Source of the DNA: JBBQFI01 sp038321775
GTDB taxonomy: Bacteria > Verrucomicrobiota > Verrucomicrobiia > Chthoniobacterales > UBA10450
Direction of reading: 5' to 3'
Assembly (NCBI GenBank): GCA_038321775.1
Contig: JBBQFI010000008.1
Span: forward strand, 1-64,000
DNA: 64,000 nucleotides
In this document: positions 8,031 through 16,982 of the stretch, piece after piece
How positions within the stretch are numbered: position 1 is the first letter of the stretch
Layout of the letters: the number at the start of each line of letters is the position of its first letter
Notes under the pieces: generated by a model
Databases searched by the model: none
Told to the model about the DNA's origin: nothing
What the model saw: only the letters and a program-made list of their open reading frames with translations
Made by a program: the position numbers and the translations under genes

Positions 8031-9947
8031 ATGAGTTCCCACAGCGACGAGATTACCAAACGACAAACGCCAGGCATCCTCCCGCTGAAGGAACAACCTC
8101 CTCCGCGCCCGGCCTTTTCTCCGCACTCCGCCCGCAGGAGAAAGCGTGCTCTCACGGTCGCTTCTTTTCTCACGGTGGCATTAGCTCTTGGCTTCGGGAT
8201 CTGGAATTTGTCGCGTCGCCTCGCTCCGGAAATCACTGCCCCGCCCTCGCCGGAGTCGGCCTACGTGGCTTCTTTCCCGGAAAAAAGTATCGCGGTCCTA
8301 CCATTCGCGGATTTAAGCGACAATAAACAGGATGGTTTCCTGGCCGAGGGCGTGCAGGACGACATTCTCACCGCCCTTTCCAAAGTGGCAGATTTAAGGG
8401 TGATCAGTCGCACTTCGGTCAGCACCTACGTTCCAGGAAAGCAACGCGATCTGCGCAAAATCGCTCAAAGTCTTGGCGCCGCCTACATCCTCCAAGGAAA
8501 TGTCCGGCGCAGCGATAAGAAAGCTCACATCAGAATCCAGCTAACCGACGCGCGGCGCGCGGAAAAACTGTGGAGCGAAAGTTACGAGCGCGATTTGGCC
8601 GACGTCTTTGGTATCCAGAGCGATATCGTGCGGCGGGTCGCCGTTGAGCTGCGGGCCGCCGTTTCGCCGCAGGCCAAAGCTGCGATCGAGGAGCGGCCCA
8701 CCAGAGACGTTCTCGCCTACGGCCTGTACGTCCGTGGCAAAGACTTAATCGCGAGCGTTTCCTTTAATGCCCAGATCCAGGACAAGCTGGTCCAGGCGGT
8801 TCAAACGCTCGATCAAGCCATCGCGCGCGACCCGAAGTTTTACCTTGCTTACTGCCAGCTGGGCGCTGCGCACAATTACCTCTATTTTTTTGGTTTCGAT
8901 CATACGCCGGCGCGGCTCGCTTCGGCCGAGGCAACGCTCAATGCAGCCATTGGTCTTCGTCCTGACGCGGGCGAGACGCATCTTGCCCGCGCAAACTACT
9001 TTTATCGTTGTCACCTTGATTACGACCGAGCCCGCGCCGAACTGGCCCTCGCTCAGCGCGCCTTGCCTAACAACTTCGAAATTTTTGAATTAACCGGTTA
9101 CATCGATCGGCGCCAGAATCTCTGGAAGGAATCGGCGCGCAGTCTGCAAAGAGCTCTCCAGCTTGATCCGCGAAATTTTTTCCTGCTCCAGCAGATCGCC
9201 TACAGTTACCAGGAATTTCGCCAGTTTGGCGCGATGGCGGCAGCGCTGGACCGCGCCCTCGCTCTCGTTCCCGCTGATCTGGATACTCGAGTCACGCGCG
9301 CGCTCGTTGATCTGGAATGGCGCGCCGACACGCGTCCCCTGCATCAAATAATTCAAGCTCTCCTTGCCGAAAACCCCGCTTGGGCGAGCGATCTGGGAGA
9401 CCAATGGCTTTACGTCTCGTTATGCGAACGCAACACCGCGGAAGCTTCGCGCGCGGTCGCCGTTATCCCGCCCACTGGCACGGCCACGGACCTCAACTTC
9501 CCGCGTACCTGGTGCGAAGGGCTTGCTGCCCGCGCACGAGGCGATGAGGCAACGGCTCACACCGCTTTTCTTGCCGCACGCGCAGAACTGGAAAAAACGG
9601 TGAGCGAACAACCTGACTACGGTCCTGCCTTTACTGTTCTCGGTTTAATTGACGCCGGTCTTGGTCGCAAAGAAGAAGCCATGCGCGAGGGCCAGCACGC
9701 CGTCAAGCTGCTACCGGTCACCAAAGATGCGATCGACGGGGCAGAGATAGCTAAGTATCTCGGCGTCATCTACGCCTGGTGCGGAGAGAAAGATCTCGCG
9801 ATTCAGCAGATTGCCGCCACCCTCCGCACTCCGAGCACGGTGAGTTACGGTAACTTAAAGCTCCATCCTTTTTGGGATTCGCTCCGAGGCGATCCGCGTT
9901 TCGAGAAAATTGTCGCTGATCTCGCTCCGAAGAATTCGGAAGAGTAA
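8031..9947 (+). CDS. TolB/FlgO-like and TPR-repeat membrane protein
   Basis: 638 residues. A cytoplasmic basic leader precedes one membrane helix (about 41-58). Then comes a TolB/FlgO-like alpha/beta domain (about 80-205; KSIAVLPFADLSDN, GFLAEGVQDDILTALSKV, ILQGNVRR). The rest (about 215-630) is a chain of TPR helices, for example the repeats around LDQAIARDPKFYLAYCQLG and LQRALQLDPRNFFLLQQI. The same TolB-TPR body occurs downstream of a cyclase domain in the protein at 48485-50899, so this is a cyclase-less paralogue. It is probably a scaffold or signalling protein on the inner membrane; the partner is unknown. Confidence 0.85.
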   Translation: MSSHSDEITKRQTPGILPLKEQPPPRPAFSPHSARRRKRALTVASFLTVALALGFGIWNLSRRLAPEITAPPSPESAYVASFPEKSIAVLPFADLSDNKQDGFLAEGVQDDILTALSKVADLRVISRTSVSTYVPGKQRDLRKIAQSLGAAYILQGNVRRSDKKAHIRIQLTDARRAEKLWSESYERDLADVFGIQSDIVRRVAVELRAAVSPQAKAAIEERPTRDVLAYGLYVRGKDLIASVSFNAQIQDKLVQAVQTLDQAIARDPKFYLAYCQLGAAHNYLYFFGFDHTPARLASAEATLNAAIGLRPDAGETHLARANYFYRCHLDYDRARAELALAQRALPNNFEIFELTGYIDRRQNLWKESARSLQRALQLDPRNFFLLQQIAYSYQEFRQFGAMAAALDRALALVPADLDTRVTRALVDLEWRADTRPLHQIIQALLAENPAWASDLGDQWLYVSLCERNTAEASRAVAVIPPTGTATDLNFPRTWCEGLAARARGDEATAHTAFLAARAELEKTVSEQPDYGPAFTVLGLIDAGLGRKEEAMREGQHAVKLLPVTKDAIDGAEIAKYLGVIYAWCGEKDLAIQQIAATLRTPSTVSYGNLKLHPFWDSLRGDPRFEKIVADLAPKNSEE

Positions 9948-10154
9948 CTCGGATTCTCTTTTCGCCCTGCCCGGCAAGCGCCGGTTCAAATATCCGATTC
10001 GTGGTAAAAATCCCACGATTCGAGAGAATATAGAAACTGTGGAATCAGGTCGCGAAAAATGCGCAAAATGATTTTGTTCGCCCGCTCGACCTGCTACAAC
10101 TGGACTGCCCAACAAACACACGTCGACGTGGTTTGGTAAAAGAGGGACGACCGA

Positions 10155-10313
10155 ATGACAAAGGAAAAAGATCATAACCCCGAAAAGGAAAAGGAACCGA
10201 AACAAGGGGTTCGCGATCTGCCTCCGAAGAAAGACGTCAAAGGTGGAAAGGCCGACGAGAAAGAAAAGGACTCGGGTCGGACCGGCGAAATTGATTTCAT
10301 GCAGAATTACTGA
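10155..10313 (+). CDS. Small highly charged peptide with a KDVKGG motif
   Basis: 52 residues, ATG at 10155 behind a purine-rich ribosome site (AGAGGGA). Nearly half the residues are Lys, Glu, Asp or Arg. The middle reads VRDLPPKKDVKGG and the end GEIDFMQNY. The LPPKKDVKGG block resembles the conserved leader or linker of many short peptides in Acidobacteria, cyanobacteria and Verrucomicrobia that carry a double glycine, but no modifying enzyme or peptidase-transporter is adjacent. Treat it as a probable real gene of unknown function. It lies between the TolB/TPR gene and the convergent lpxI gene. Confidence 0.55.
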   Translation: MTKEKDHNPEKEKEPKQGVRDLPPKKDVKGGKADEKEKDSGRTGEIDFMQNY

Positions 10314-10334
10314 CGCAGTCGCCGATGCGACATG

Positions 10335-11144
10335 CTAGCGGCCGACGATCGATATGTTCGAACGCCGAGCGGCTTCGATGAGCGACTCCTTTTCGAGCAG
10401 TAAAGTTTTTCCGGACTCGACTGCAATCACGCGCACGCCAACTTCTGCGGCAACGAGCACGGTCTCGGGTCCGATGACAGGAACATCAAAGCGCATGTCC
10501 TGATTCGCTTTAGCGACCTTAACCATGATCGTCGCTTTCCGGCCGAGAATTCCACCGCGCTTGAGCGCATCGTTAGTTCCTTCGAAGGCCTCAACGGCAA
10601 GGACCGTTCCGTTTTTTACAACCACGGTTTGCCCGATATCGAGCCGGCTGATTTCCTTCGCAATCTCCCACCCGAATTCCACGTCCTGTTCCTCTCGCCG
10701 CGATAATTTCGGACCTGCCATCAATCCAACGCTCGCAACAAATTCTTCGAGAAAGGTCGTGGCCGGTAACATCTCGATTCCGATTTTTCGCAGCTCTTCC
10801 GCGATCGCTGCGAAAATCGATTCGGCATTGCGTCGTTTCAGTCGCGCCAGCAAAAGCAATGCTTTCCAGTCAGGTCGCAGATCGAACAGATTCTTTGGCG
10901 CGATTTGCCCGGCCATGATGACGCGCTGTAGTTTTTGTTCGAGAAAAAAATTGAGCAAACGGCCGAGCTGCCCGACGCGCAGCCACTCGATCGTATCCAC
11001 ATTTCGGGCGAGATTTGAATCGGTCTCGTTCGTAAACGCTGCGGCGACGATTCGTTTTACCCCTGCCGCACGCGCTGATTGCGCGAGCAAAAACGGGTAG
11101 ACGCCGTTGCCCGCGATGATTCCGAGCGTTTCTGGCGTTTGCAT
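10335..11144 (-). CDS. lpxI: UDP-2,3-diacylglucosamine pyrophosphatase LpxI
   Basis: 269 residues, the usual LpxI length. LpxI cleaves UDP-2,3-diacylglucosamine to lipid X and UMP in lipid A synthesis, replacing LpxH in many bacteria. Family features seen: N-terminal GIIAGNGVYPFLLAQSAR, central AGQIAPKNLF, and the C-terminal domain with VEAFEGTNDALKRGG and a MRFDVPVIGPET block. It lies 25 bases downstream of atpC on the same strand, so it may be read through from the ATP synthase operon. It implies a lipid A-containing outer membrane. Confidence 0.9.
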   Translation of the reverse strand: MQTPETLGIIAGNGVYPFLLAQSARAAGVKRIVAAAFTNETDSNLARNVDTIEWLRVGQLGRLLNFFLEQKLQRVIMAGQIAPKNLFDLRPDWKALLLLARLKRRNAESIFAAIAEELRKIGIEMLPATTFLEEFVASVGLMAGPKLSRREEQDVEFGWEIAKEISRLDIGQTVVVKNGTVLAVEAFEGTNDALKRGGILGRKATIMVKVAKANQDMRFDVPVIGPETVLVAAEVGVRVIAVESGKTLLLEKESLIEAARRSNISIVGR

Positions 11145-11159
11145 TCAGCCGGTAAATCG

Positions 11160-11174
11160 GCCTAACGAGTTAGG
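11160..11174. repeat. GCCTAACGAG word forming a small inverted repeat
   Basis: GCCTAACGAGTTAGG combines one full copy of the window-wide word with a partial inverted copy, so CCTAAC pairs with GTTAGG around GA. It sits at the end of atpC and overlaps its stop codon (11170-11172). It could act as a short attenuating hairpin between atpC and lpxI. Confidence 0.5.
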
Positions 11175-11577
11175 AATGGCGCCGGCGTTTGACGTGCAAC
11201 TGCGCCAGAGCCTTTTGCAGTGAAGCTTGAATGGCAGTGACTTCTTCCGCGGTGTGATCTTCTTTCATCGCAGCTTGCGCGCGCTCGACCGCTTTTTCCG
11301 CCGCTTGCTCATCGATGCGTTCGGATTCCAAGGCCATATCCGTGAGCACGGAAACAGAATCAGCTTTGATTTCAACAAATCCCTCGCCGACGGCGAGCGC
11401 AATTTCCCGACCATTTTTGAGAACGCGCAATTCGCCGGGCCGCAGCATTGTCAAAAGCGGAACGTGCTTTGGGTAAACGCCAAGCTCGCCTTCCGATCCC
11501 GGAATGGTGACCATCTCGACGTCTTCGGAGTAGGCCGTCGTTTCCGGCGTGACAATTTCAAGGCGCAGCGTCGCCAT
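11170..11577 (-). CDS. atpC: F-type ATP synthase epsilon subunit
   Basis: 135 residues with the standard two-part structure: an N-terminal beta sandwich (about 1-85; RLEIVTPETTAYSEDVEMV, then PGSEGELGVYPKHVPLLT) and a C-terminal helical hairpin (about 88-130) that can inhibit the F1 motor. The start is two bases after the atpD stop. It is the last ATP synthase gene of the operon, as usual. Confidence 0.95.
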   Translation of the reverse strand: MATLRLEIVTPETTAYSEDVEMVTIPGSEGELGVYPKHVPLLTMLRPGELRVLKNGREIALAVGEGFVEIKADSVSVLTDMALESERIDEQAAEKAVERAQAAMKEDHTAEEVTAIQASLQKALAQLHVKRRRHS

Positions 11578-11579
11578 TG

Positions 11580-12989
11580 TTATTTCTCTTCCGCAATCAT
11601 TTCGATCGCGCCCTTCATGTAGAAATTCTGTTCCGGCACATCATCATGTTTGCCATCGAGAATTTCTTTGAAGCCACGCACCGTGTCCGCGATCGAAACG
11701 TATTGCCCTTTCGAGCCGGTGAAAATTTCTGCGACATGAAACGGCTGGCTAAGAAAACGCTGAATTTTACGAGCGCGCAAAACGGAGAGTTTGTCTTCCG
11801 GACTCAATTCATCCATGCCAAGGATCGCGATGATGTCCTGAAGATCGCGGTAGCGCTGTAACACTTTCTGAACGCCACGCGCGACGGCGTAATGTTCCTC
11901 GCCCACAATCTCCGGCGCCAGCGCCTTTGAAGTTGAAGCCAACGGATCGACCGCTGGATAAATTCCTAATTCCGCAATAGAACGTTCGAGCACGATGGTG
12001 GAATCAAGATGCGCAAAAGTATTCGCCGGCGCCGGATCCGTAAGATCGTCCGCCGGAACGTAAACGGCCTGGAATGACGTGATCGATCCTTTTTTGGTCG
12101 ATGTGATTCGTTCCTGCAAATCGCCCATCTCGGCTGCGAGCGTTGGTTGATAACCGACCGCGGACGGCGTGCGCCCGAGCAACGCCGAAACTTCCGAACC
12201 GGCTTGCGAGAATCGGAAAATATTATCGATGAAGAGCAACACGTCCTGATTGCGCTCATCACGAAAATATTCCGTCATCGCGAGAGCGGAGAGCGCGACA
12301 CGCAAACGCGCGCCAGGCGGTTCGTTCATCTGTCCGTAAACGAGCGCCACTTTCGATTTGCTGATGTCTTTGAGATCGATAACGCCCGCCTCGCTCATTT
12401 CGTGATAGAGATCATTGCCTTCGCGGCTGCGCTCGCCTACACCGGCGAACACAGAAAAGCCGCCGTGCTTCATCGCGACGTTGTTGATGAGTTCTTGGAT
12501 AATAACGGTCTTGCCGACGCCGGCGCCACCGAACGCGCCGACTTTCCCGCCCTTCGTGAAGGGACAAACCAAATCGATAACTTTGATTCCGGTTTCGAGA
12601 ATCGAAGCGCTCGTATCCTGTTCCGTCAGATCCGGCGCCTTGCGATGAATCGGATAACGTTTCGTGAATTTTACCGGACCGAGATTATCAACTGGATCGC
12701 CAGTAACGTTAAAAACGCGACCGAGCGTTCCTTCGCCGACGGGAACGGAAATTGGATTGGCGGTGTTCGTCACAGGCATTCCGCGCTTCAAACCTTCCGT
12801 CGAAGACATCGCGATGGAACGGACCCAATTGTCGCTCAGATGCTGTTGCACTTCGAGCGTCAGCTTCGTCGGATTGCCGTTAACTTCGTACTCGATCTCG
12901 AGCGCGTCGTAGATGTGCGGCAATTTGCCGTCGCTAAATACCACGTCCACCACGGGACCAATGACCTGAACGATATTTCCTGTATTCAT
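11580..12989 (-). CDS. atpD: F-type ATP synthase beta subunit
   Basis: 469 residues, the standard length. This is the catalytic F1 subunit that makes ATP. Seen: Walker A GGAGVGKT (about residues 150-157), catalytic-site GERSREGNDLY with its conserved Glu and Arg, Walker B VLLFIDNIFRF, and the DELSPEDK motif of the DELSEED lever that contacts gamma. Nothing unusual. It follows atpG by 9 bases. Confidence 0.98.
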   Translation of the reverse strand: MNTGNIVQVIGPVVDVVFSDGKLPHIYDALEIEYEVNGNPTKLTLEVQQHLSDNWVRSIAMSSTEGLKRGMPVTNTANPISVPVGEGTLGRVFNVTGDPVDNLGPVKFTKRYPIHRKAPDLTEQDTSASILETGIKVIDLVCPFTKGGKVGAFGGAGVGKTVIIQELINNVAMKHGGFSVFAGVGERSREGNDLYHEMSEAGVIDLKDISKSKVALVYGQMNEPPGARLRVALSALAMTEYFRDERNQDVLLFIDNIFRFSQAGSEVSALLGRTPSAVGYQPTLAAEMGDLQERITSTKKGSITSFQAVYVPADDLTDPAPANTFAHLDSTIVLERSIAELGIYPAVDPLASTSKALAPEIVGEEHYAVARGVQKVLQRYRDLQDIIAILGMDELSPEDKLSVLRARKIQRFLSQPFHVAEIFTGSKGQYVSIADTVRGFKEILDGKHDDVPEQNFYMKGAIEMIAEEK

Positions 12990-12998
12990 AACTGTTAA

Positions 12999-13880
12999 TT
13001 AGGAACCGAGCGCCATCTGCGCGGTGGCGATTTCGAGCAACTCGGTCGTGATGCTGGCTTGGCGCATCTTGTTGTATTCGAGCGTGAGATCCTTGATGAA
13101 TTGCTGCGCATTGTCGGTGGCGTTTTTCATCGCGACCATGCGCGCACTGTGCTCGGAAGCGCGCGCGTCGAGGATCATCTGGAAAACTTGATATTGAATG
13201 TAATAAGGCAGCATGAAATCGAGCACTGCTTCCGGCGCCGGCTCGAACAAATATCCCAGGAGCGGATCAGCGCCGTCTTTCTCCGTCGCAGCTTTTTCCT
13301 GCTCCGTTTGTAATTCGTCAAAATTGCTAATCGGTAACAGCGTTCGTACAACCGGACGCTGATTGATCGTGTTGACGAAATGCGTGTAGAGCGCGGAAAC
13401 TTTGTCGACTTCGCCGCTCAGAAATTTTTCGACGCAAAACTTCGCGATCACTTTTGTTTCCACGAAAGCAGGCGAATCCTTCAATTCGAAATCCGCCAGC
13501 ATTTCGCGACGCGTGCGCGAAAGAAATTGTCGCGCTTTGCGGCCGGAAACCACATACGCCGTTTTGTCGGCCTCGAAGCGTGCCGCTTCGCGCATGATGT
13601 TCGTGTTCAACGCGCCCGCGAGTCCCTTGTCGGTGCTGACAATGAGCACCAGTTCCTTTTTCACCGGACGCACTTGCAGCAATGGATGTAATTTCGAATC
13701 AGTCCGCTCCTGCAACGAAACCAAAACCTTATTCATCAGCTTCGCGTAAGGGCGACCGGCCAGGGCGTGCTGTTGCGCCCGCCGCATTTTCGAAGCCGCG
13801 ACCATCTGCATCGCCTTCGTGATCTGCGCGGTGTTGCGGATCGATTTGATCCGGCGCCGGATGTCTTGTGTGTTGGCCAT
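12999..13880 (-). CDS. atpG: F-type ATP synthase gamma subunit
   Basis: 293 residues. The central rotating stalk of F1. The N-terminal helix (DIRRRIKSIRNTAQITKAMQ) and the C-terminal helix ending NKMRQASITTELLEIATA are the highly conserved coiled-coil ends; a Rossmann-like body lies between (STDKGLAGALNTNI). It starts 3 bases after the stop of the inserted ORF6N gene and not directly after atpA, the usual neighbour. Confidence 0.96.
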   Translation of the reverse strand: MANTQDIRRRIKSIRNTAQITKAMQMVAASKMRRAQQHALAGRPYAKLMNKVLVSLQERTDSKLHPLLQVRPVKKELVLIVSTDKGLAGALNTNIMREAARFEADKTAYVVSGRKARQFLSRTRREMLADFELKDSPAFVETKVIAKFCVEKFLSGEVDKVSALYTHFVNTINQRPVVRTLLPISNFDELQTEQEKAATEKDGADPLLGYLFEPAPEAVLDFMLPYYIQYQVFQMILDARASEHSARMVAMKNATDNAQQFIKDLTLEYNKMRQASITTELLEIATAQMALGS

Positions 13881-13883
13881 CGT

Positions 13884-14465
13884 TTAACGGGAAGTTTTCT
13901 TTTCCGCGCGATAAGCTGCCGCGCGTTCGCGCACGTGAAAACCGATTTCACGCTTGTCTCGCGGCAGAGCCGGCGCCAGCAATTGCCGGATGGCAGCAAA
14001 CAATTGGGCGATCGACTCGTCATGCGTCCCCGTCTTGCGCTCCAGCTCAGCCAAACGATGAGACAACTCGGCGTTGGCCGTTATCATTTCGCGCAGCCTA
14101 ACGAATGCGCGTACGACTCGGACGCTGGCGGCAACAGCGATCGGACTGTTCAAGATACTGGCAAGCATGATTGCGCCGTGTTCGGTAAAGACCCGGGGAA
14201 GTTTCCTGCGACCGCCATGCAAACTTGAAGTCGCAAATTGCGACATCAAGTTTTGAGCTTCGCGTGCCGTTAAACGGAAAGCGAAGTCCTTTGGGAATCG
14301 CCGTAAATTGCGCCGCACTTGCTCATTCAATCTGCGTGTCGAAACTCCGTAGATCCCGGCCAGGTCAGAATCGATCATGACACGCTGGCCTCGAATTAAA
14401 AAAATTCTTTCCTCGATTTGCTTGAGGGAACGGTTGCGATCCATACCGGAACCAAATGAAATCAT
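13884..14465 (-). CDS. ORF6N-domain protein (phage antirepressor type) inside the atp operon
   Basis: 193 residues if the ATG at 14465 is used: it overlaps the atpA stop as ATGA and has an AAGG site upstream. An ATG at 14444 is the alternative. Residues about 15-105 form an ORF6N domain: IFLIRGQRVMIDSDLAGIYG, then VRRNLRRFPKDFAFRL and RRKLPRVFTEHGAIML. ORF6N domains bind DNA in phage antirepressors and in chromosomal relatives. The C-terminal part (about 130-190) is a coiled coil plus a basic tail. Gaps are an overlap with atpA and 3 bases before atpG, so it is cotranscribed with ATP synthase genes. A role there is unknown; it looks like an acquired passenger kept in frame with the operon. 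Confidence 0.85.
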   Translation of the reverse strand: MISFGSGMDRNRSLKQIEERIFLIRGQRVMIDSDLAGIYGVSTRRLNEQVRRNLRRFPKDFAFRLTAREAQNLMSQFATSSLHGGRRKLPRVFTEHGAIMLASILNSPIAVAASVRVVRAFVRLREMITANAELSHRLAELERKTGTHDESIAQLFAAIRQLLAPALPRDKREIGFHVRERAAAYRAEKKTSR

Positions 14466-15994
14466 TGCCAGCCAGCCTTGAAATCGTTGAGCGCACTTGC
14501 CAGTTCGCTTTCGAGATTTTTGTCGATTTCTTTTTTCTCCCAAATCGAGCGGAGCAAACTTTCTCTGCGCGTTTCGAGATATTCCTGCAGCTTGACTTGA
14601 AACTCTTTTACGCGCTCAACCGGAATTGGATCAAGAAATCCATTCTGCATCGCCCAGAGAACAGCGACCTGTTGTTCCACCGGAATCGGGTTGTATTGAA
14701 TTTGTTTGAAAAGCTCGACGATGCGCTGACCCCGATCGAGTCGCGCTTTTGTCGCTGCATCAAGATCGGATCCAAACTGCGCGAACGCCGCGAGTTCGCG
14801 GAACTGCGCGAGATCGAGTTTCACTTTGCCGGCCACTTGTTTGATCGCCTTGATCTGCGCGGCCGAACCAACGCGGCTCACAGACAATCCGACCGAAATC
14901 GCAGGACGCACACCTTGATAAAAAAGATCGGTCTCAAGATAAATCTGACCGTCTGTGATCGAGATAACGTTCGTTGGAATGTAAGCCGAAACGTCGCCAG
15001 CCTGCGTTTCAATAATCGGCAGCGCAGTAACGGAACCGCCACCGGATTCTTCGTTGACGCGCGCACTTCTTTCGAGCAAACGCGAATGCAAATAAAAGAC
15101 GTCGCCCGGATAAGCTTCGCGTCCTGAAGGACGTTTCAAAATAAGTGAAACCTGGCGATACGCGACTGCGTGCTTGGAAAGATCGTCATATACAATGAGA
15201 GCATCCATGCCGTTATCCATGAACCACTCGCTCATGGCTGCACCCGCGAAAGGCGCGAGGTATTGATTAGCCGCAGTGTCGGAAGCCGCCGCGGAAACGA
15301 TCGTCGTGTAAGGCATCGCGCCTTCTTTTTCTAAAGTGGCGAGCGTTCGCGCGATGTTGGAATTTTTCTGACCGATCCCGACGTAAATGCAGTAGAGGGG
15401 CCGGTAATCTTTGATCTGGCCTTCCTCGCCGGCTCTGTTCAAACGCGCCTGGCTGATGATTGTGTCGACCGCGATAGTGGTTTTTCCGGTAGCGCGATCG
15501 CCAATGATCAATTCGCGCTGGCCGCGACCGATCGGAATCATCGCATCGATCGCCATGATACCGGTCTGCACCGGCTGGCTGACGCTGCGTCGTTTGATAA
15601 TGCCGGGCGCAATTTTTTCGACCGGGTAGAAAGTGTCCGTTTTGATTGGGCCTTTGCCATCAAGCGGTTGACCAAGGGTATCGACAACGCGACCGAGCAA
15701 CGCTTTTCCCACCGGGACAGAGAGCAAGCGACCTGTGGTCTTCACTTCATCGCCTTCCATGATTTTGGTGTTATCACCGAGAAGAACGCATCCGACTTCC
15801 GTTTCTTCGAGATTGAGCGCGAGCCCGTAAATTCCGTGCGGAAACTCAACCATCTCGTTAAGCATCACGTCGCTCAAACCTTCGACACGCGCGACACCAT
15901 CACCCGTTTCGCGCACGACACCGACGTTGCTTTTTGTCGTCGAAGTTTTTAGTCCGGCGATTTTCGTTTCGATATCTTCCAATATGCTGCTCAT
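14462..15994 (-). CDS. atpA: F-type ATP synthase alpha subunit
   Basis: 510 residues, standard length. The non-catalytic nucleotide-binding F1 subunit. Walker A is GDRATGKT (about residue 170), Walker B region ALIVYDDLSKHA, and the family signature PAISVGLSVSRVGSAAQ (the alpha-subunit arginine finger region) is intact. It follows atpH by 12 bases and overlaps the ORF6N gene by 4 bases. Confidence 0.98.
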   Translation of the reverse strand: MSSILEDIETKIAGLKTSTTKSNVGVVRETGDGVARVEGLSDVMLNEMVEFPHGIYGLALNLEETEVGCVLLGDNTKIMEGDEVKTTGRLLSVPVGKALLGRVVDTLGQPLDGKGPIKTDTFYPVEKIAPGIIKRRSVSQPVQTGIMAIDAMIPIGRGQRELIIGDRATGKTTIAVDTIISQARLNRAGEEGQIKDYRPLYCIYVGIGQKNSNIARTLATLEKEGAMPYTTIVSAAASDTAANQYLAPFAGAAMSEWFMDNGMDALIVYDDLSKHAVAYRQVSLILKRPSGREAYPGDVFYLHSRLLERSARVNEESGGGSVTALPIIETQAGDVSAYIPTNVISITDGQIYLETDLFYQGVRPAISVGLSVSRVGSAAQIKAIKQVAGKVKLDLAQFRELAAFAQFGSDLDAATKARLDRGQRIVELFKQIQYNPIPVEQQVAVLWAMQNGFLDPIPVERVKEFQVKLQEYLETRRESLLRSIWEKKEIDKNLESELASALNDFKAGWQ

Positions 15995-16006
15995 GTTTTT
16001 GCTTGG

Positions 16007-16399
16007 TTAAAGTTGCTGCTGCAAACGCTGCAGACGATTTCGCACGCTCCCGTCCCAGACGTCGCTCCCGACGCGAACGCGCACTCCGCCGAGTAACTCG
16101 GGATTGACCGTAATTTCAGTCGTTAGGTCGTTACCGTATTTCTTTTTTAAACCGGACACGATTTTGGACTTGGTATCACCATCCAAATCGCTCGCGCTCT
16201 CGATGTGCGCATGACGCTTCTCCACCTCGATGCGAAGCAGACGTTTGTAATCCTCGAGAACCTTGATGTAATTACGCGGTTTTTTTGTGATCAACGACTG
16301 CACGACCGCTGAAACACGGCCTTTGTCCAACTGGCCATCGGTGAAACTGGCGCGTAGAAATTCTCGCGCGAACCGCCGTGTTTCCTTGCTGACTTTCAT
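16007..16399 (-). CDS. atpH: F-type ATP synthase delta subunit (short form)
   Basis: 130 residues, shorter than the usual 175-180. It keeps the delta/OSCP C-terminal pattern (VNPELLGGVRVRVGSDVWDGSVRNRLQRL) that joins F1 to the peripheral stalk, plus part of the N-terminal helical bundle. Its place between atpF and atpA is the standard one. The shortened N-terminal bundle may be a lineage trait; no upstream in-frame extension is free because atpF ends 4 bases before it. Confidence 0.88.
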   Translation of the reverse strand: MKVSKETRRFAREFLRASFTDGQLDKGRVSAVVQSLITKKPRNYIKVLEDYKRLLRIEVEKRHAHIESASDLDGDTKSKIVSGLKKKYGNDLTTEITVNPELLGGVRVRVGSDVWDGSVRNRLQRLQQQL

Positions 16400-16403
16400 G
16401 AAA

Positions 16404-16949
16404 TCACGAAGCGATTTGACGGGTCGCTTCTTCCTGCAGGCGACGCTGATCCTCGTTAGTTAAAATCTTGCCCGTCACTTTTGACGTCGTTTCCACAACC
16501 AGACGGCCGAGTTCCCTCTTCAACTCCGTCATGGTGCGTTCGTGTTCGATCGCGCTGGCTTCGCGCGCCTTGGCCACAATCTGTTCTGCCGCCTGCACCG
16601 CTTCCTGCTGCTTGCGTTCGGCTAGATGTCCCGCGCTTTCCCGCGCTTCATCGATCATCTTTTGCGCCTGCGCATTCGCTTTCGCCAGGATTTCAGAGTA
16701 GCGCTGTTCGGCTTCGGCGAGCTGCTGTTTTATTTTGTCCGCGTTGAGTTGTCCTTCTTCAATGCGCTGCCGTCGTTCCTCCAAAACATTTAGAATGGGT
16801 TTGTAGGCGAAGATCCTGAGCAACAGCGCCACGATGGCAAAACTGATGACCTGCGAAAGGAAAAGCCAGACGTTGAATCCGAACGTTTCTCCCGTTTCGC
16901 GGGCCATATCGACAAAGCCGCCAGTCGCCGCAAGAATAGCGATGCTCAT
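16404..16949 (-). CDS. atpF: F-type ATP synthase subunit b
   Basis: 181 residues. One N-terminal membrane helix (about 25-48; FLSQVISFAIVALLLRIFAYKPI) is followed by a long charged coiled coil (about 50-165; ERRQRIEEGQLNADKIKQQL) forming the peripheral stator stalk. Only one b-type gene is present, so the stator is probably a b homodimer. The gap to atpE is 33 bases. Confidence 0.95.
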   Translation of the reverse strand: MSIAILAATGGFVDMARETGETFGFNVWLFLSQVISFAIVALLLRIFAYKPILNVLEERRQRIEEGQLNADKIKQQLAEAEQRYSEILAKANAQAQKMIDEARESAGHLAERKQQEAVQAAEQIVAKAREASAIEHERTMTELKRELGRLVVETTSKVTGKILTNEDQRRLQEEATRQIAS

Positions 16950-16982
16950 GGAGAAGTGTGCGCCGATGCGATCACGGTGGAA

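Noticed and set aside
12147..12998. 283-residue plus-strand open frame
   Set aside because: Antisense to atpD, a certain gene; the length follows from the codon use of atpD.
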